Origin: an uncultured Oscillospiraceae bacterium
Lineage (GTDB): Bacteria; Bacillota; Clostridia; Oscillospirales; Oscillospiraceae
Length of the DNA: 64,000 nucleotides
Direction of reading: 5' to 3'
NCBI GenBank assembly: GCA_934667815.1
Contig: CAKUMO010000004.1
Location: forward strand, 1 to 64,000
Shown here: piece by piece, positions 9,636 through 19,304 of the stretch
Layout: every line of letters begins with the position of its first letter
Position numbering within the stretch: position 1 is the first letter of the stretch
Notes under the pieces: generated by a model
Database searches by the model: none
Told to the model about the DNA's origin: nothing
The model's input: the letters and a program-made list of their open reading frames with translations, nothing else
Translations under genes and position numbers: made by a program

Positions 9636-9672
9636 GCCCTCCGGAACCGAGCGGTCCCGGAGGGCATTTAAA
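9636..9672. terminator. Hairpin between the convergent kbl and thiT
   Basis: GCCCTCCGG (9636-9644) pairs with CCGGAGGGC (9657-9665), with an inner ACCG/CGGT extension. A short A/T tract follows on each side, so it can serve both strands. Confidence 0.7.
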
Positions 9673-9679
9673 ATCCGAT

Positions 9680-10249
9680 TTACCGGCGGAGATCGTCGCC
9701 GCGGAGGTACTTGCTGAGCGGCGTGAGCGCCAGCGCACCGACGCACAGAACGGTGAGCACGGTGTTCGGCAGCATGTAAGAGCCGTTATACAGCACGGAA
9801 TACAGCCACGGATCTGCCGTGGTCACACCCAAAATGGTTGTCTGCTCGACAATGGCATAGATCGTGATGCCACTGACGAAATGGACAAGGAAGCGGCCGA
9901 GGCAGCCGATCAAGGCGGAGAGCCATGCAAGCTTGGGCTTGCGCACAATCAGACCGGCAAAACCGACGAACATATAGGAAACAAAGTAGTCCAGCAGCAT
10001 GGACTGCCAGTTGAGCGCAGAGCCGCCGCCGATGAAGAACTTCAGGATGCCGAATACCAGACCGGTACCCAGACCCCAGCCGAGGCCCCAGCGGATCGCG
10101 CAAATGACGATCGGAATCATAACGAGGCTGATCGAGCCGCCGAAGCCGCCGAATTCCAGACCGATGGGAATTTTCAGATAGCTCAGTGCCAGCGCGGCGG
10201 CCGTGAAGATGCCGCACTCGCAGAGTGCGCGCAGTTTCAGGTTTTTCAT
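9680..10249 (-). CDS. thiT: Thiamine-specific ECF transporter S component
   Basis: This 189-aa membrane protein with about six helices is the substrate-binding S component of an energy-coupling factor transporter. The ThiT-type N-terminal segment IPIGLEFGGFGGSISLVMIP is present, and the C-terminal part has a segment with Asn-Gly-Ser (YNGSYMLPN) typical of thiamine-binding members. The start at 10249 follows GGAGG (10260-10264). The gene is preceded by a TPP riboswitch, which independently supports thiamine as the ligand. The energising EcfA/A'/T module is not in this window. Confidence 0.92.
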   Translation of the reverse strand: MKNLKLRALCECGIFTAAALALSYLKIPIGLEFGGFGGSISLVMIPIVICAIRWGLGWGLGTGLVFGILKFFIGGGSALNWQSMLLDYFVSYMFVGFAGLIVRKPKLAWLSALIGCLGRFLVHFVSGITIYAIVEQTTILGVTTADPWLYSVLYNGSYMLPNTVLTVLCVGALALTPLSKYLRGDDLRR

Positions 10250-10264
10250 GGTGAAAAATCCTCC

Positions 10265-10312
10265 AAAAAATAAAATTCCGCACTGCAAACCGTTCTCGGA
10301 AGCAGCGCGGAA
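10265..10312 (-). terminator. Riboswitch expression-platform terminator before thiT
   Basis: On the minus strand an 11-bp stem (arms 10302-10312 and 10276-10286) is followed by an almost pure T tract (10265-10275) that runs straight into the thiT ribosome site. This is the off-state terminator expected for transcriptional control by TPP. Confidence 0.85.
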
Positions 10313-10319
10313 ATGAAAT

Positions 10320-10416
10320 CTGCATCTTTTCCTACGACGGTATTAACCGTATCAGGTTCGCGGGTCAGGACGTCTGTCGTCCAATCTCAGCCGGAAGCAT
10401 CCGGCACCCCGAAGAA
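10320..10416 (-). promoter_or_regulatory. TPP (THI element) riboswitch
   Basis: Read on the minus strand, the conserved blocks occur in the proper order: GGGGTGC near 10411, CTGAGA (10384-10389), then ACCTGATACGG-TTAATACCG-CGTAGGAAAAGAT down to about 10323. These are the hallmarks of the thiamine pyrophosphate aptamer. It controls thiT through the terminator just downstream. Confidence 0.96.
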
Positions 10417-10440
10417 TGATCTGTATGTGCGTTCGGCGAT

Positions 10441-10469
10441 ATTATAGCGTGAAGCGCGAGAAATGTCAA
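10441..10469 (-). promoter_or_regulatory. Promoter of the TPP riboswitch-thiT transcript
   Basis: On the minus strand TTGACA (10464-10469), 17 nt, TATAAT (10441-10446). It overlaps the last codons of plsX, so thiT has its own transcript. Confidence 0.85.
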
Positions 10470-11428
10470 GCGTGGAATGCCGCTTCCGCGCGTGAAATAA
10501 AGTCCGTTTGCAGGAAGCGAAGCATGCGGCGCACGGCGTTCGGGACGGTCTGCGCCGTGGCGCTGCCATGCGCCTTGAACAGCGGCTTTTTCAGGCCGAG
10601 GAACATCGACGCGCCGCGCAGCGAGAAGTTCAGCTCGTCCGTGAGGGCGCGTGCGGCCTCGTCTACGGCGGGGGCCTGCGCGGCGCGCAGGCGCGCACCC
10701 GCCAGAAGCCCCGTGCCCTCGACGGTTTTCAGCAGCACATTGCCGGAGAAGCCCTCGCTGACGATCACATCGTATTCGCCCGTGAGCGCGTCGCGCGCCT
10801 CCATATTTCCGGCAAAGTTGATGGGCAGCTGCTCCAGAAGATCATAGGCTGCGCGGACAAAGTGGCTGCCCTTACCCTCCTCTACGCCGACGGAAAGCAG
10901 ACCGACGCGCGGGTTTTCCACGCCGTAGCTCTGCATCAGCGCCACGGCCAGCCGCGCAAAGTCCGCCAGCCGCTCGGGCTTGCAGTCCACGTTTGCGCCG
11001 CAGTCGGCAAGGCAGACGTCGCGTCCGGTCTCCGAGGGCAGGAACGTCGCCAGCGTGGGCGTCTGCACGCCCTTGATGCGCCCCAAAAACGTGATGCCCG
11101 CGACAAAGGTCGCGCCCGTGCTGCCCGCGGTGAGCATTGCGCCGACCTCCGGATCGCGGCGCAGACGCTGAATGCCTGTGACGAGCGAGGAATCGCGGCG
11201 CTTCATAACGGCCTGAATCGGGTCGTCGTGGTTGGTGATGACGGTCTCGGCGGGGAGAATTTCAATGCGCGAAGGCTCGTGGGGCAGCGCTTCGAGCGCG
11301 GGGCGCAGAAGCTCCTCCCGTCCAGGCAGAACCAGCGTTGCCTCCGGTACCTCCAGAGAGCACTGCGCGCAGCCCGCGATCAGCTCGTCGGGATGATCGC
11401 TCCCGAATACGTCAACGATCAGCTTCAT
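10466..11428 (-). CDS. plsX: Phosphate acyltransferase PlsX
   Basis: The 320-aa product matches PlsX, which converts acyl-ACP to acyl-phosphate at the membrane surface for phospholipid synthesis. Marks are the N-terminal MKLIVDVFGSDHPDE, TAGSTGATF, LADCGANVDCKPE, LLSVGVEEGKG and SEGFSGNVLLKT. The start lies inside the 3' end of the DUF308 gene (17-bp overlap), with GGAGG 6 nt upstream, so the two are translationally coupled. The usual neighbours acpP or fabD are absent. Confidence 0.93.
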   Translation of the reverse strand: MKLIVDVFGSDHPDELIAGCAQCSLEVPEATLVLPGREELLRPALEALPHEPSRIEILPAETVITNHDDPIQAVMKRRDSSLVTGIQRLRRDPEVGAMLTAGSTGATFVAGITFLGRIKGVQTPTLATFLPSETGRDVCLADCGANVDCKPERLADFARLAVALMQSYGVENPRVGLLSVGVEEGKGSHFVRAAYDLLEQLPINFAGNMEARDALTGEYDVIVSEGFSGNVLLKTVEGTGLLAGARLRAAQAPAVDEAARALTDELNFSLRGASMFLGLKKPLFKAHGSATAQTVPNAVRRMLRFLQTDFISRAEAAFHA

Positions 11429-12023
11429 CTTTGTCCTCCAGCCCGAAATGCTCGGAGAGATGCTTTTTGCGTGCGCGGACGCGGACGGTGTAGGCCGTGA
11501 TCCACGCGTTTTCCAGTCCGTCCACCGTCAGGGCAATGCCTACGGCGCAGGTCTCGGGCAGCAACTGCCAGTAGATCGCGGCCACCGCGGCCAGCCCCGC
11601 GAGGAACAGGAACACGCTTGAGACGATCATGCCGATCCAGCAGGACATGCCGAAGCCGCGTGCGTCGGTGGAAATCTGAATTTTCAGAAGAGAATCGAGG
11701 ACGATATATACGGCCAGAAGCGTCGGGATCATCGGCACGGAGCGCTCCGGCGCGAAGCCGATGAGCACCGCCAGAATTTCGCAGAAAATGCCGATGGCGA
11801 AGTCAAACTGGAACGCGAGACGGTAGAGGTCGTTGCAGAAATAGCCCAGGAGCTTTGCAAAGCCGACCACGGCCAGCAGCGCGCTGAGCAAAATGCGCTG
11901 CGCGTTCATCATCCGATCCATCTCCGGCAGCAGGATCAGCGTGATGCCGGAGAGCGCCATAATGCACGCGGAGATCACGTTGATGATCTTTGCGCTTTTG
12001 ACGATGTTATTGCTTTTCTTCAC
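11412..12023 (-). CDS. DUF308/HdeD-like membrane protein
   Basis: The 203-aa product has six predicted helices in pairs (for example ISACIMALSGITLILLPEM and LAVYIVLDSLLKIQI) and a charged cytosolic tail (RARKKHLSEHFGLEDKDEADR). This layout fits the DUF308/HdeD family, whose biochemical role is unknown. Translation starts at a GTG (12023) after GGAG. It overlaps the preceding flavoprotein gene by 17 bp and plsX by 17 bp, as part of a tight operon. Confidence 0.75.
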   Translation of the reverse strand: MKKSNNIVKSAKIINVISACIMALSGITLILLPEMDRMMNAQRILLSALLAVVGFAKLLGYFCNDLYRLAFQFDFAIGIFCEILAVLIGFAPERSVPMIPTLLAVYIVLDSLLKIQISTDARGFGMSCWIGMIVSSVFLFLAGLAAVAAIYWQLLPETCAVGIALTVDGLENAWITAYTVRVRARKKHLSEHFGLEDKDEADR

Positions 12024-12726
12024 GGGGATCTCCTTTCACGCCCGACCAGTGGGCGTTAGCGATGATCTGATAAACACGCGGATCGACGAGCGGCGCCTGC
12101 AGCTCGGCAAGCACGGAGGCGGGCAGGCTTCCCTCGGCGGCAAAGCGCTCACCGGCGGCCTCGAGCCGCGCCAGAAGGCGCCTGCGCGGAAGCTCGAGCT
12201 GCGCAAGCTGCATCAGCTCGCCCTCGGGGCAGCAGATGGGCGTGTAGCTGCGGCCGTGACACAGAAGATCATACTGCGCCAGCAGCGCGTCGAACGGCCC
12301 CTGCGCCGAGGCATAACCGCAGGTGCTGATCAGAACCAGCTTTTTTTCGTACAGGCGTGCGTCGCGCGGCCTCTGGAAGGCGCAGCCGGTGTCGGTCTGA
12401 CCATGGTAGGGCTGCATCAGGCAGAAGGTGCGGTCGGTAAAGGCCTTCAGGATTGCGGGCATGCCGAAATAATATAAAGGAAAGCTCTCGACGATCACGT
12501 CCGCCTGCATGATCTTGTCCAAAAGGGCGGGCATGTCGTCGCAGAACACGCAGCGTCCGTCGCCGCGCTTCCAGCAGGCCATGCAGCCCGTGCAGGGTGC
12601 GACGGTTTTCTCTGCCAGCGTGACCGTTTCGCAGCTACCGCCGAGGCCGCGCACAAAGGCTTTGGCCAGAAGCAGGGTATTGCTGGCCTCGCCGCGCGGG
12701 CTGGCGTTGAGCAAAAGAACGTTCAT
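12007..12726 (-). CDS. Iron-sulfur flavoprotein-like NAD(P)H-dependent oxidoreductase
   Basis: The 239-aa protein begins MNVLLLNASPRGEASNT, the FMN-binding loop of the NADPH-dependent FMN reductase/flavodoxin-like fold. It then carries a compact cysteine motif CTGCMACWKRGDGRC (C-x2-C-x2-C-x7-C), as in iron-sulfur flavoproteins that bind a 4Fe-4S cluster. A conserved FPLYYFGMPAILK segment follows. The start at 12726 follows GGAGG and overlaps the TetR gene stop codon by 4 bp. It is likely an electron carrier or reductase under the control of that TetR protein; the substrate is unknown. Confidence 0.82.
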   Translation of the reverse strand: MNVLLLNASPRGEASNTLLLAKAFVRGLGGSCETVTLAEKTVAPCTGCMACWKRGDGRCVFCDDMPALLDKIMQADVIVESFPLYYFGMPAILKAFTDRTFCLMQPYHGQTDTGCAFQRPRDARLYEKKLVLISTCGYASAQGPFDALLAQYDLLCHGRSYTPICCPEGELMQLAQLELPRRRLLARLEAAGERFAAEGSLPASVLAELQAPLVDPRVYQIIANAHWSGVKGDPREEKQ

Positions 12727-13310
12727 TCGGATTCCTCCTGACTGCGCGGATGCGCCTGCCCGGCTGTGAGCGCGCTGCGGATGGTGCCCTCGAACAGCAG
12801 CGCGATGCGGCGAAGATCCGGCTCGATCTGCGAATCTCTGCGCAGGCGCAGGCGTTCTTCGAGCATGCCGTACATGGCGTGGCTGCAAACGGACAGAATC
12901 AGCTCCCGATCCTCGGGCGTGCAGCTCAGCCCGTCGAGCACGGCGTGCCGCTCAATCAGCAGCTCCGTTACGCGCTCGAGATATTGCAGCATGACCTCAT
13001 GATCCCGCGCCGCAAAGATGTGCCGCGCGACCTGCGGCTTTTCCGTCAGGAACGACAGCGCATTGAGCAGAACCTCGTCCGGCGTCATCTCCTGCGGGGA
13101 ATCGCGCAGCGCCTGTTCGAGCTGCGTTTTCAGAAAATCCTCAAAGAGGTCGAAAATATCGTCGTAATGATAATAAAAGGTATTGCGCGTCAGGCCGCAT
13201 TCCTCCACGATGTCGCGCACCGTGATGCGATCCATGGGCTTTTCCTCCAGAAGCGTCCGGAACGCCTCCTGAATATAGCGCTTGGTGACCTGCTGCTTCA
13301 CTCCAGACAC
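12723..13310 (-). CDS. TetR/AcrR family transcriptional regulator
   Basis: The 195-aa product has an N-terminal helix-turn-helix (about 8-55: KRYIQEAFRTLLEE, ITVRDIVEECGLTRNTFYYH) typical of TetR repressors, and a helical ligand-binding domain of the TetR_C type. It is the first gene of the flavoprotein-DUF308-plsX operon, sharing an ATGA overlap with the next gene, so autoregulation and control of the flavoprotein are likely. I did not recognise its operator. Confidence 0.88.
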   Translation of the reverse strand: MSGVKQQVTKRYIQEAFRTLLEEKPMDRITVRDIVEECGLTRNTFYYHYDDIFDLFEDFLKTQLEQALRDSPQEMTPDEVLLNALSFLTEKPQVARHIFAARDHEVMLQYLERVTELLIERHAVLDGLSCTPEDRELILSVCSHAMYGMLEERLRLRRDSQIEPDLRRIALLFEGTIRSALTAGQAHPRSQEESE

Positions 13311-13469
13311 CCCTCTTTCTCCTTCTATTTATACCACATTCCGCGCTTTTTTGCAACCTCCGGCGCGGATTATCCGAAGAAGGGCAATTTTCCCGCGTTT
13401 TTCCGCCGAGGGCAAGAAGGAGGACACAAAAAATTCACAAACGATACCCCGCTTTTCCGAAAAATCCTC

Positions 13470-13497
13470 TTGACATTTTGAAAAAGATGGGTATTAT
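13470..13497 (+). promoter_or_regulatory. Promoter of groESL
   Basis: TTGACA (13470-13475), a 16-nt spacer and TATTAT (13492-13497). The CIRCE operator begins 8 nt downstream, at the expected transcription start. Confidence 0.8.
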
Positions 13498-13504
13498 ATA
13501 GGTG

Positions 13505-13531
13505 TTAGCACTCAGAGACGTTGAGTGCTAA
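13505..13531 (+). promoter_or_regulatory. CIRCE operator for HrcA
   Basis: A perfect TTAGCACTC-N9-GAGTGCTAA (13505-13513 and 13523-13531). HrcA binds this site and represses groESL until heat shock. hrcA itself is not in the window. Confidence 0.97.
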
Positions 13532-13569
13532 ACTGAAAGCTCGTATTAAATCATCGGAGGTAATATACT

Positions 13570-15511
<1,942 letters not shown>

Positions 15512-15604
15512 GCAATAGCTCAAAGTCTTGAAATTGCTTGATTTTTTGGGCGCGCAAAAGCGGATTTACGCCAAGAATTCAAGTGCATGATAGGATAACG
15601 GAAT

Positions 15605-15637
15605 CGGCACCTGCCTCAAAAGCAGGTGCCGGTTTTT
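15605..15637 (+). terminator. Terminator after groEL
   Basis: A 10-bp stem (CGGCACCTGC 15605-15614, GCAGGTGCCG 15622-15631) with a 7-nt loop is followed by GTTTTT. Confidence 0.85.
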
Positions 15638-15705
15638 ATGCCACCCGGCAGCATGGTGATTGCCCCGGGTATGATCGAGCGAGACGAAAATCATTCAAAA
15701 AGCAT

Positions 15706-15734
15706 TTGAAATCTCCGTCCGAATCCGTTATAAT
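15706..15734 (+). promoter_or_regulatory. Promoter of the MATE transporter leader
   Basis: TTGAAA (15706-15711), 17 nt, TATAAT (15729-15734). Transcription would begin near 15741, giving a leader of about 160 nt. Confidence 0.8.
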
Positions 15735-15743
15735 AAATCTACA

Positions 15744-15796
15744 ACGTGTGGCGTTTCTGCGTAAATCCGGTTGCAGAAGCGCCGCACGTCTTTTTT
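15744..15796 (+). terminator. Leader terminator 1 upstream of the MATE gene
   Basis: A 17-bp stem with two G-U pairs (arms 15744-15760 and 15773-15789) is followed by C and six T. It lies immediately downstream of the promoter, inside the leader, where it would stop nearly all transcripts unless opposed. Confidence 0.8.
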
Positions 15797-15835
15797 GCGG
15801 AAATGGGTAAAAGTTCATAAACAAATCGTGTAGCA

Positions 15836-15883
15836 GAAATGCGTAAGTCCGGGTTTGTCGGGCTTACGCATTTCTTATTTTTT
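15836..15883 (+). terminator. Leader terminator 2 upstream of the MATE gene
   Basis: A 15-bp stem (arms 15836-15850 and 15860-15874, one G-U pair) is followed by TTATTTTTT. It ends 19 nt before the start codon. Its left arm repeats 12 of 13 bases of the loop region of hairpin 1, which suggests alternative pairing. Confidence 0.8.
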
Positions 15884-15901
15884 GAGAGAAAGGTGAATTC
15901 T

Positions 15902-17320
15902 ATGAATACCGGAAATCAGTTTTTGGGGACGGAGCGGATCGGAAAGCTCATGCGGCAGTACGCTGTCCCCTGCATCATCTCGCTGTTGGTAGGTGCGCTC
16001 TATAACATCGTAGACCAGATTTTTATAGCGAACGCAAGCTACCTCGGCTCTTACGGCAACGCGGCCAACACCGTGGTCTTCCCCCTGACCGTCGTGGCAC
16101 TGGCCATTGCCGTCATGGTAGGCGACGGCTGCTGCGCCTTTGTCAGTATGGCGCTGGGAAGAAATGAAACGGAGAAAGCAAAGCGCAGCGTTGGCAACGC
16201 CGTTGTGTTATCGCTTGCCGCGAGTCTTGGTTTAACGGCGATTTATCTCATTTTTTCGGACGGTATTATTGCCATGTTCGGCGGCACCGTCAACGAAGAA
16301 ACCTTCCGTCACTCGCAGGAGTATTTCTTCTATATCACGCTGGGCATCCCGTTCTATATGTTTGGTCAGGCGATGAACCCGATCATTCGTGCGGACGGCA
16401 GTCCGAAGTTTGCCATGATCTCCACGCTGGCAGGCGCCGGGATCAACATGATTCTTGACCCCATCTTCATTTTTGTTTTCAAATGGGGCATGATGGGTGC
16501 GGCTGTTGCCACGGTCATCGGTCAGGTGGCAACGGCGCTCCTCGCTGTGTGGTATCTGCTGCATATGAAGATCATCAAGCCTGCGTCCGGTGATTATGCC
16601 CTGCGGGGAAGTGTCTGCGGACGGATGCTGACGCTGGGTATTACCAGTTTTCTTTCGCAGATCAGTCTGGTGGCGGCGATGGCGGCCATCAACAATATGC
16701 TCCGCAAATACGGCGCGCTGGACGCCGTGTTCGGGCAGGAGCAATATGCGCAGATCCCCATGGCGGTGGTCGGCATTGTGATGAAATTCTTCCAGATCGT
16801 CATTTCCGTCGTGGTCGGCATGGCGGCAGGCTGCATCCCCATCGTGGGCTATAACATGGGTGCAGAAAAGAAGCTGCGTGTCCGGGCGTTGTTTACCCGG
16901 CTGCTGATCGCTGAAGCGCTGGTGGGTGCGGCGGCGCTGGTGCTTGCAGAGGGCTTCCCCCGGCAGCTCATCGCCATCTTCGGCGCGGCCAACGAGAGCA
17001 GCTACTATACGGATTTTGCCATCAAGGCGTTCCGCACCTATCTGTGCATGATGGTGCTGGCCTGCGTCAACAAGGCGTGCTTTATCTTCTTGCAGGCAGC
17101 CGGCAAGGCGCTGGCATCCACGCTGCTGTCCATGTTCCGTGAGGTGGTGTTCGGCGTGGGCTTTGCACTGCTGCTGCCGGTGTTCTTAGGCTTGGACGGC
17201 GTACTGTATTCCATGCCGGTGTCGGATATTCTGACCTTTATCATCGCGCTGTTTATTATTATCAAGACATATCGTGACCTCAATACGGAAGGCGTGCAGA
17301 AAGCGCGAGAAACAGAGTGA
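15902..17320 (+). CDS. MATE family multidrug/cation efflux transporter
   Basis: The 472-aa integral membrane protein has about twelve helices and begins GTERIGKLMRQYAVPCIISL, a common start in the DinF/NorM-like MATE proteins of Clostridia (VDQIFIAN and GQAMNPIIRADGSPKFAM are typical). Family members export cationic drugs using a Na+ or H+ gradient; the substrate cannot be told from sequence. The start at 15902 follows AGAAAGG. Two intrinsic terminators in the leader imply control by attenuation. Codon use is a little less GC-rich than in groEL. Confidence 0.92.
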   Translation: MNTGNQFLGTERIGKLMRQYAVPCIISLLVGALYNIVDQIFIANASYLGSYGNAANTVVFPLTVVALAIAVMVGDGCCAFVSMALGRNETEKAKRSVGNAVVLSLAASLGLTAIYLIFSDGIIAMFGGTVNEETFRHSQEYFFYITLGIPFYMFGQAMNPIIRADGSPKFAMISTLAGAGINMILDPIFIFVFKWGMMGAAVATVIGQVATALLAVWYLLHMKIIKPASGDYALRGSVCGRMLTLGITSFLSQISLVAAMAAINNMLRKYGALDAVFGQEQYAQIPMAVVGIVMKFFQIVISVVVGMAAGCIPIVGYNMGAEKKLRVRALFTRLLIAEALVGAAALVLAEGFPRQLIAIFGAANESSYYTDFAIKAFRTYLCMMVLACVNKACFIFLQAAGKALASTLLSMFREVVFGVGFALLLPVFLGLDGVLYSMPVSDILTFIIALFIIIKTYRDLNTEGVQKARETE

Positions 17321-17402
17321 GCACGATCGGCGAGGTATGCCTCTGCTTCTGCCCCAGACCGTGACGGACGAAACGGAAAGCACGCACAACATTTAAATAA
17401 TC

Positions 17403-17437
17403 AACCGGACGGGTTCGGAAGAACTCGTCCGGGTTTT
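17403..17437. terminator. Terminator between the convergent MATE and DUF6591-like genes
   Basis: AACCGGACGGGTTC (17403-17416) pairs, with one bulge, with GAACTCGTCCGGGTT (17421-17435) and is followed by TT on the plus strand. Confidence 0.75.
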
Positions 17438-17453
17438 AATCATACGGCTTATA

Positions 17454-18584
17454 TTATGCGATATCGGCTAATTTCTGATTGACGCGCGTTTGAACCTCAA
17501 AGTAATAGGCAAGCTCGGCATCGCTCAGATCCTCGCTTTTCCATGCCTCCATCTTTTCCACCATCTCATTGTATTCGTTCAGCATGGAAGCGTATTTGGC
17601 AATCAGAGAAAGATCGGTCGGATTGGCGTTGTACTTTTTCATGAAAGCGACATAGCTGTCCATGAATTTCTCATAGCTGTCCATCGCTTCTTTGAAGTCG
17701 GCGCGCAGTTCACCGATGTTCTCCGGTTCGGTGGGGTCGCCGCCGTCCGTGCTCTCGGTTTCGGTTTTTTCGGTTTCCGGCGCTTCGGTGGCTGCGCTTT
17801 TCTCCGGGGCGGTAAGCTCAATGGAGATGATGTTGAAGCCGACGTATTCCACCGACAGCTTGTATCCCTCGGCGTTTGCGGCGCGGTAGTAGGTGTCGCC
17901 CTTGTTGTAATCAACGGTAAAGCCGTAATCGGCGCAGAGAGAAACATAGTCGTCGTAGTCGTCCCTGCTCATATTGCCGACGTAGACGAAGAACTTATCC
18001 TCCCGCTCATAGGAGAATTTGCCGGCTTCCGAATCCGGGGCGGGAAGCTGCGCACCAAGCTCGCTCGTGGGCCACTCGATCGTCCCCAGCGCCATGGGGG
18101 CTTCCAGATCGATGTCCAGCTCGTCAGAGGAGCGCAGCCAGAGTGACAGGTGGTAGCCATCGGCGTTGTATGCACGGTAAGAGGAAGCGGAGCTCTGCTT
18201 TTCGGCATCGACGGAAAAGCCCTTGGCAATGCAGGCGTCCAGATAGTCGTTGTACTTGCTTTCGGTTACCTTAAAAAGCGTAAGGCTGAGCCGATCGTCT
18301 GCGTTCTGGGAAACGCGGCCGCGCGGCGAGGGAGCATCGGGGAGCAGGCCGGCGAGCCGGAGCGTTGACCAGTCGATGGTTTCCTGCTTTTTGGTGCTGA
18401 CGCTGCAGGAGACGGACAGCACGACGATCAGGACAACGATGGTCGAGAGAAAGTAGAACCACCAACGCTTGTAAATCGGCTTCTTTTTGGGCTTGGCAGG
18501 CTGCGGTGCCTGCACTGTGGCGTTATTTCCACAGACAGGACAAAAATTACCTTGGAAGTCGGTGCTGCAATTTGGACATTTCAT
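17454..18584 (-). CDS. Zinc-ribbon, single-pass membrane protein with DUF6591-like repeats
   Basis: The 376-aa product starts with a zinc ribbon (Cys3, 6, 15, 18), then a basic stretch and one transmembrane helix (about 42-60). The rest is probably extracellular. It contains two related segments (about 75-155 and 160-235), each with a D-DY---C---GF-VD pattern followed by Y-A-NA-GY-LS, resembling the DUF6591 family. A Thr/Glu linker (about 255-285) and a helical C-terminal segment follow. Its function is unknown. It lies 15 bp after the MerR gene and is probably controlled by it. The ribosome site is GGAGG at the standard distance. Confidence 0.7.
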   Translation of the reverse strand: MKCPNCSTDFQGNFCPVCGNNATVQAPQPAKPKKKPIYKRWWFYFLSTIVVLIVVLSVSCSVSTKKQETIDWSTLRLAGLLPDAPSPRGRVSQNADDRLSLTLFKVTESKYNDYLDACIAKGFSVDAEKQSSASSYRAYNADGYHLSLWLRSSDELDIDLEAPMALGTIEWPTSELGAQLPAPDSEAGKFSYEREDKFFVYVGNMSRDDYDDYVSLCADYGFTVDYNKGDTYYRAANAEGYKLSVEYVGFNIISIELTAPEKSAATEAPETEKTETESTDGGDPTEPENIGELRADFKEAMDSYEKFMDSYVAFMKKYNANPTDLSLIAKYASMLNEYNEMVEKMEAWKSEDLSDAELAYYFEVQTRVNQKLADIA

Positions 18585-18599
18585 TTCAATTTCCTCCTT

Positions 18600-19175
18600 T
18601 TATTTCACGCCCGCGGGCAGTGATTCCGTTTCGGCGCGTTCCGCACGAGGCTCCTGTCGCAGCTCGGTCAGCATTTTTCCAAGCTCCTCGAGCGTGCAGC
18701 CGCGCAGGATGCCGTCAAGGGCGTTCTTAAGCCCGATTCTCTGCAAATACTCCAGCGCCGCAATCCGCTGCTCCAGCCTGCCGTGTTCGGCTTGCATGCG
18801 GTACAGCAGCATCTGCACGACGCGGTCGCAGTCATAATCCGGGTCGAGCATGAGGTCACGGATCTCGTTGCGTTTCAGGCCAAGCTGGTAGTACAGCGCA
18901 ATCTGCCGCAGCTTCTCCACGCCGGCCTCGTCATAGAGCTTGTAGCCGTCGTTGCCCTCCACCGAATAATTTGCATAGGCCACGGCGCGCACAACATTTT
19001 CGTGATGGAAATAGTATAAGTGCTTCCCCGTAAGCCCGGTCAAGGCGCACACCTCCTTGACCGTCTTGTAATCATCCATGCGTCCTATCCTCCACGGATA
19101 GTTTAGAGCGTTCCCGGGGAATGGTTCAACTCGTTTTCTGTCCGGCGGCGCTGCGTTATTTTGCTTTTGTTCCAT
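18600..19175 (-). CDS. MerR family transcriptional regulator
   Basis: A MerR-type winged helix-turn-helix is seen (YKTVKEVCALTGLTGKHLYYF, then GYKLYDEAGVEKLRQIALYYQLGLK), followed by a coiled-coil dimerisation helix and a short effector tail without cysteines. It is not an obvious metal sensor. Two starts are plausible: ATG 19175 (191 aa; GGGAGG 7 nt upstream) and ATG 19079 (159 aa; GGAGG 9 nt upstream), the second at the true start of the DNA-binding domain. A stem (19188-19220) precedes the first ribosome site. It forms an operon with the zinc-ribbon membrane protein. Confidence 0.85.
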   Translation of the reverse strand: MEQKQNNAAPPDRKRVEPFPGNALNYPWRIGRMDDYKTVKEVCALTGLTGKHLYYFHHENVVRAVAYANYSVEGNDGYKLYDEAGVEKLRQIALYYQLGLKRNEIRDLMLDPDYDCDRVVQMLLYRMQAEHGRLEQRIAALEYLQRIGLKNALDGILRGCTLEELGKMLTELRQEPRAERAETESLPAGVK

Positions 19176-19237
19176 AGAAAAACCTCCCTGCTGTCGATGG
19201 CTCGGTGAGCCTCACAGCAGAGAGTGTGAATTTCGCG

Positions 19238-19285
19238 AAAAAAGAACGGGGCAGGTTTCCTTTTCGGAAAACCTGTCCCGTTCTT
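19238..19285 (-). terminator. Terminator of the alpha/beta hydrolase gene
   Basis: On the minus strand a stem of about 19 bp (arms 19266-19285 and 19242-19260, one bulge) runs into six T. It separates the hydrolase gene from the MerR operon. Confidence 0.85.
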
Positions 19286-19304
19286 GGGCTTTGCGAGGGG
19301 AATG

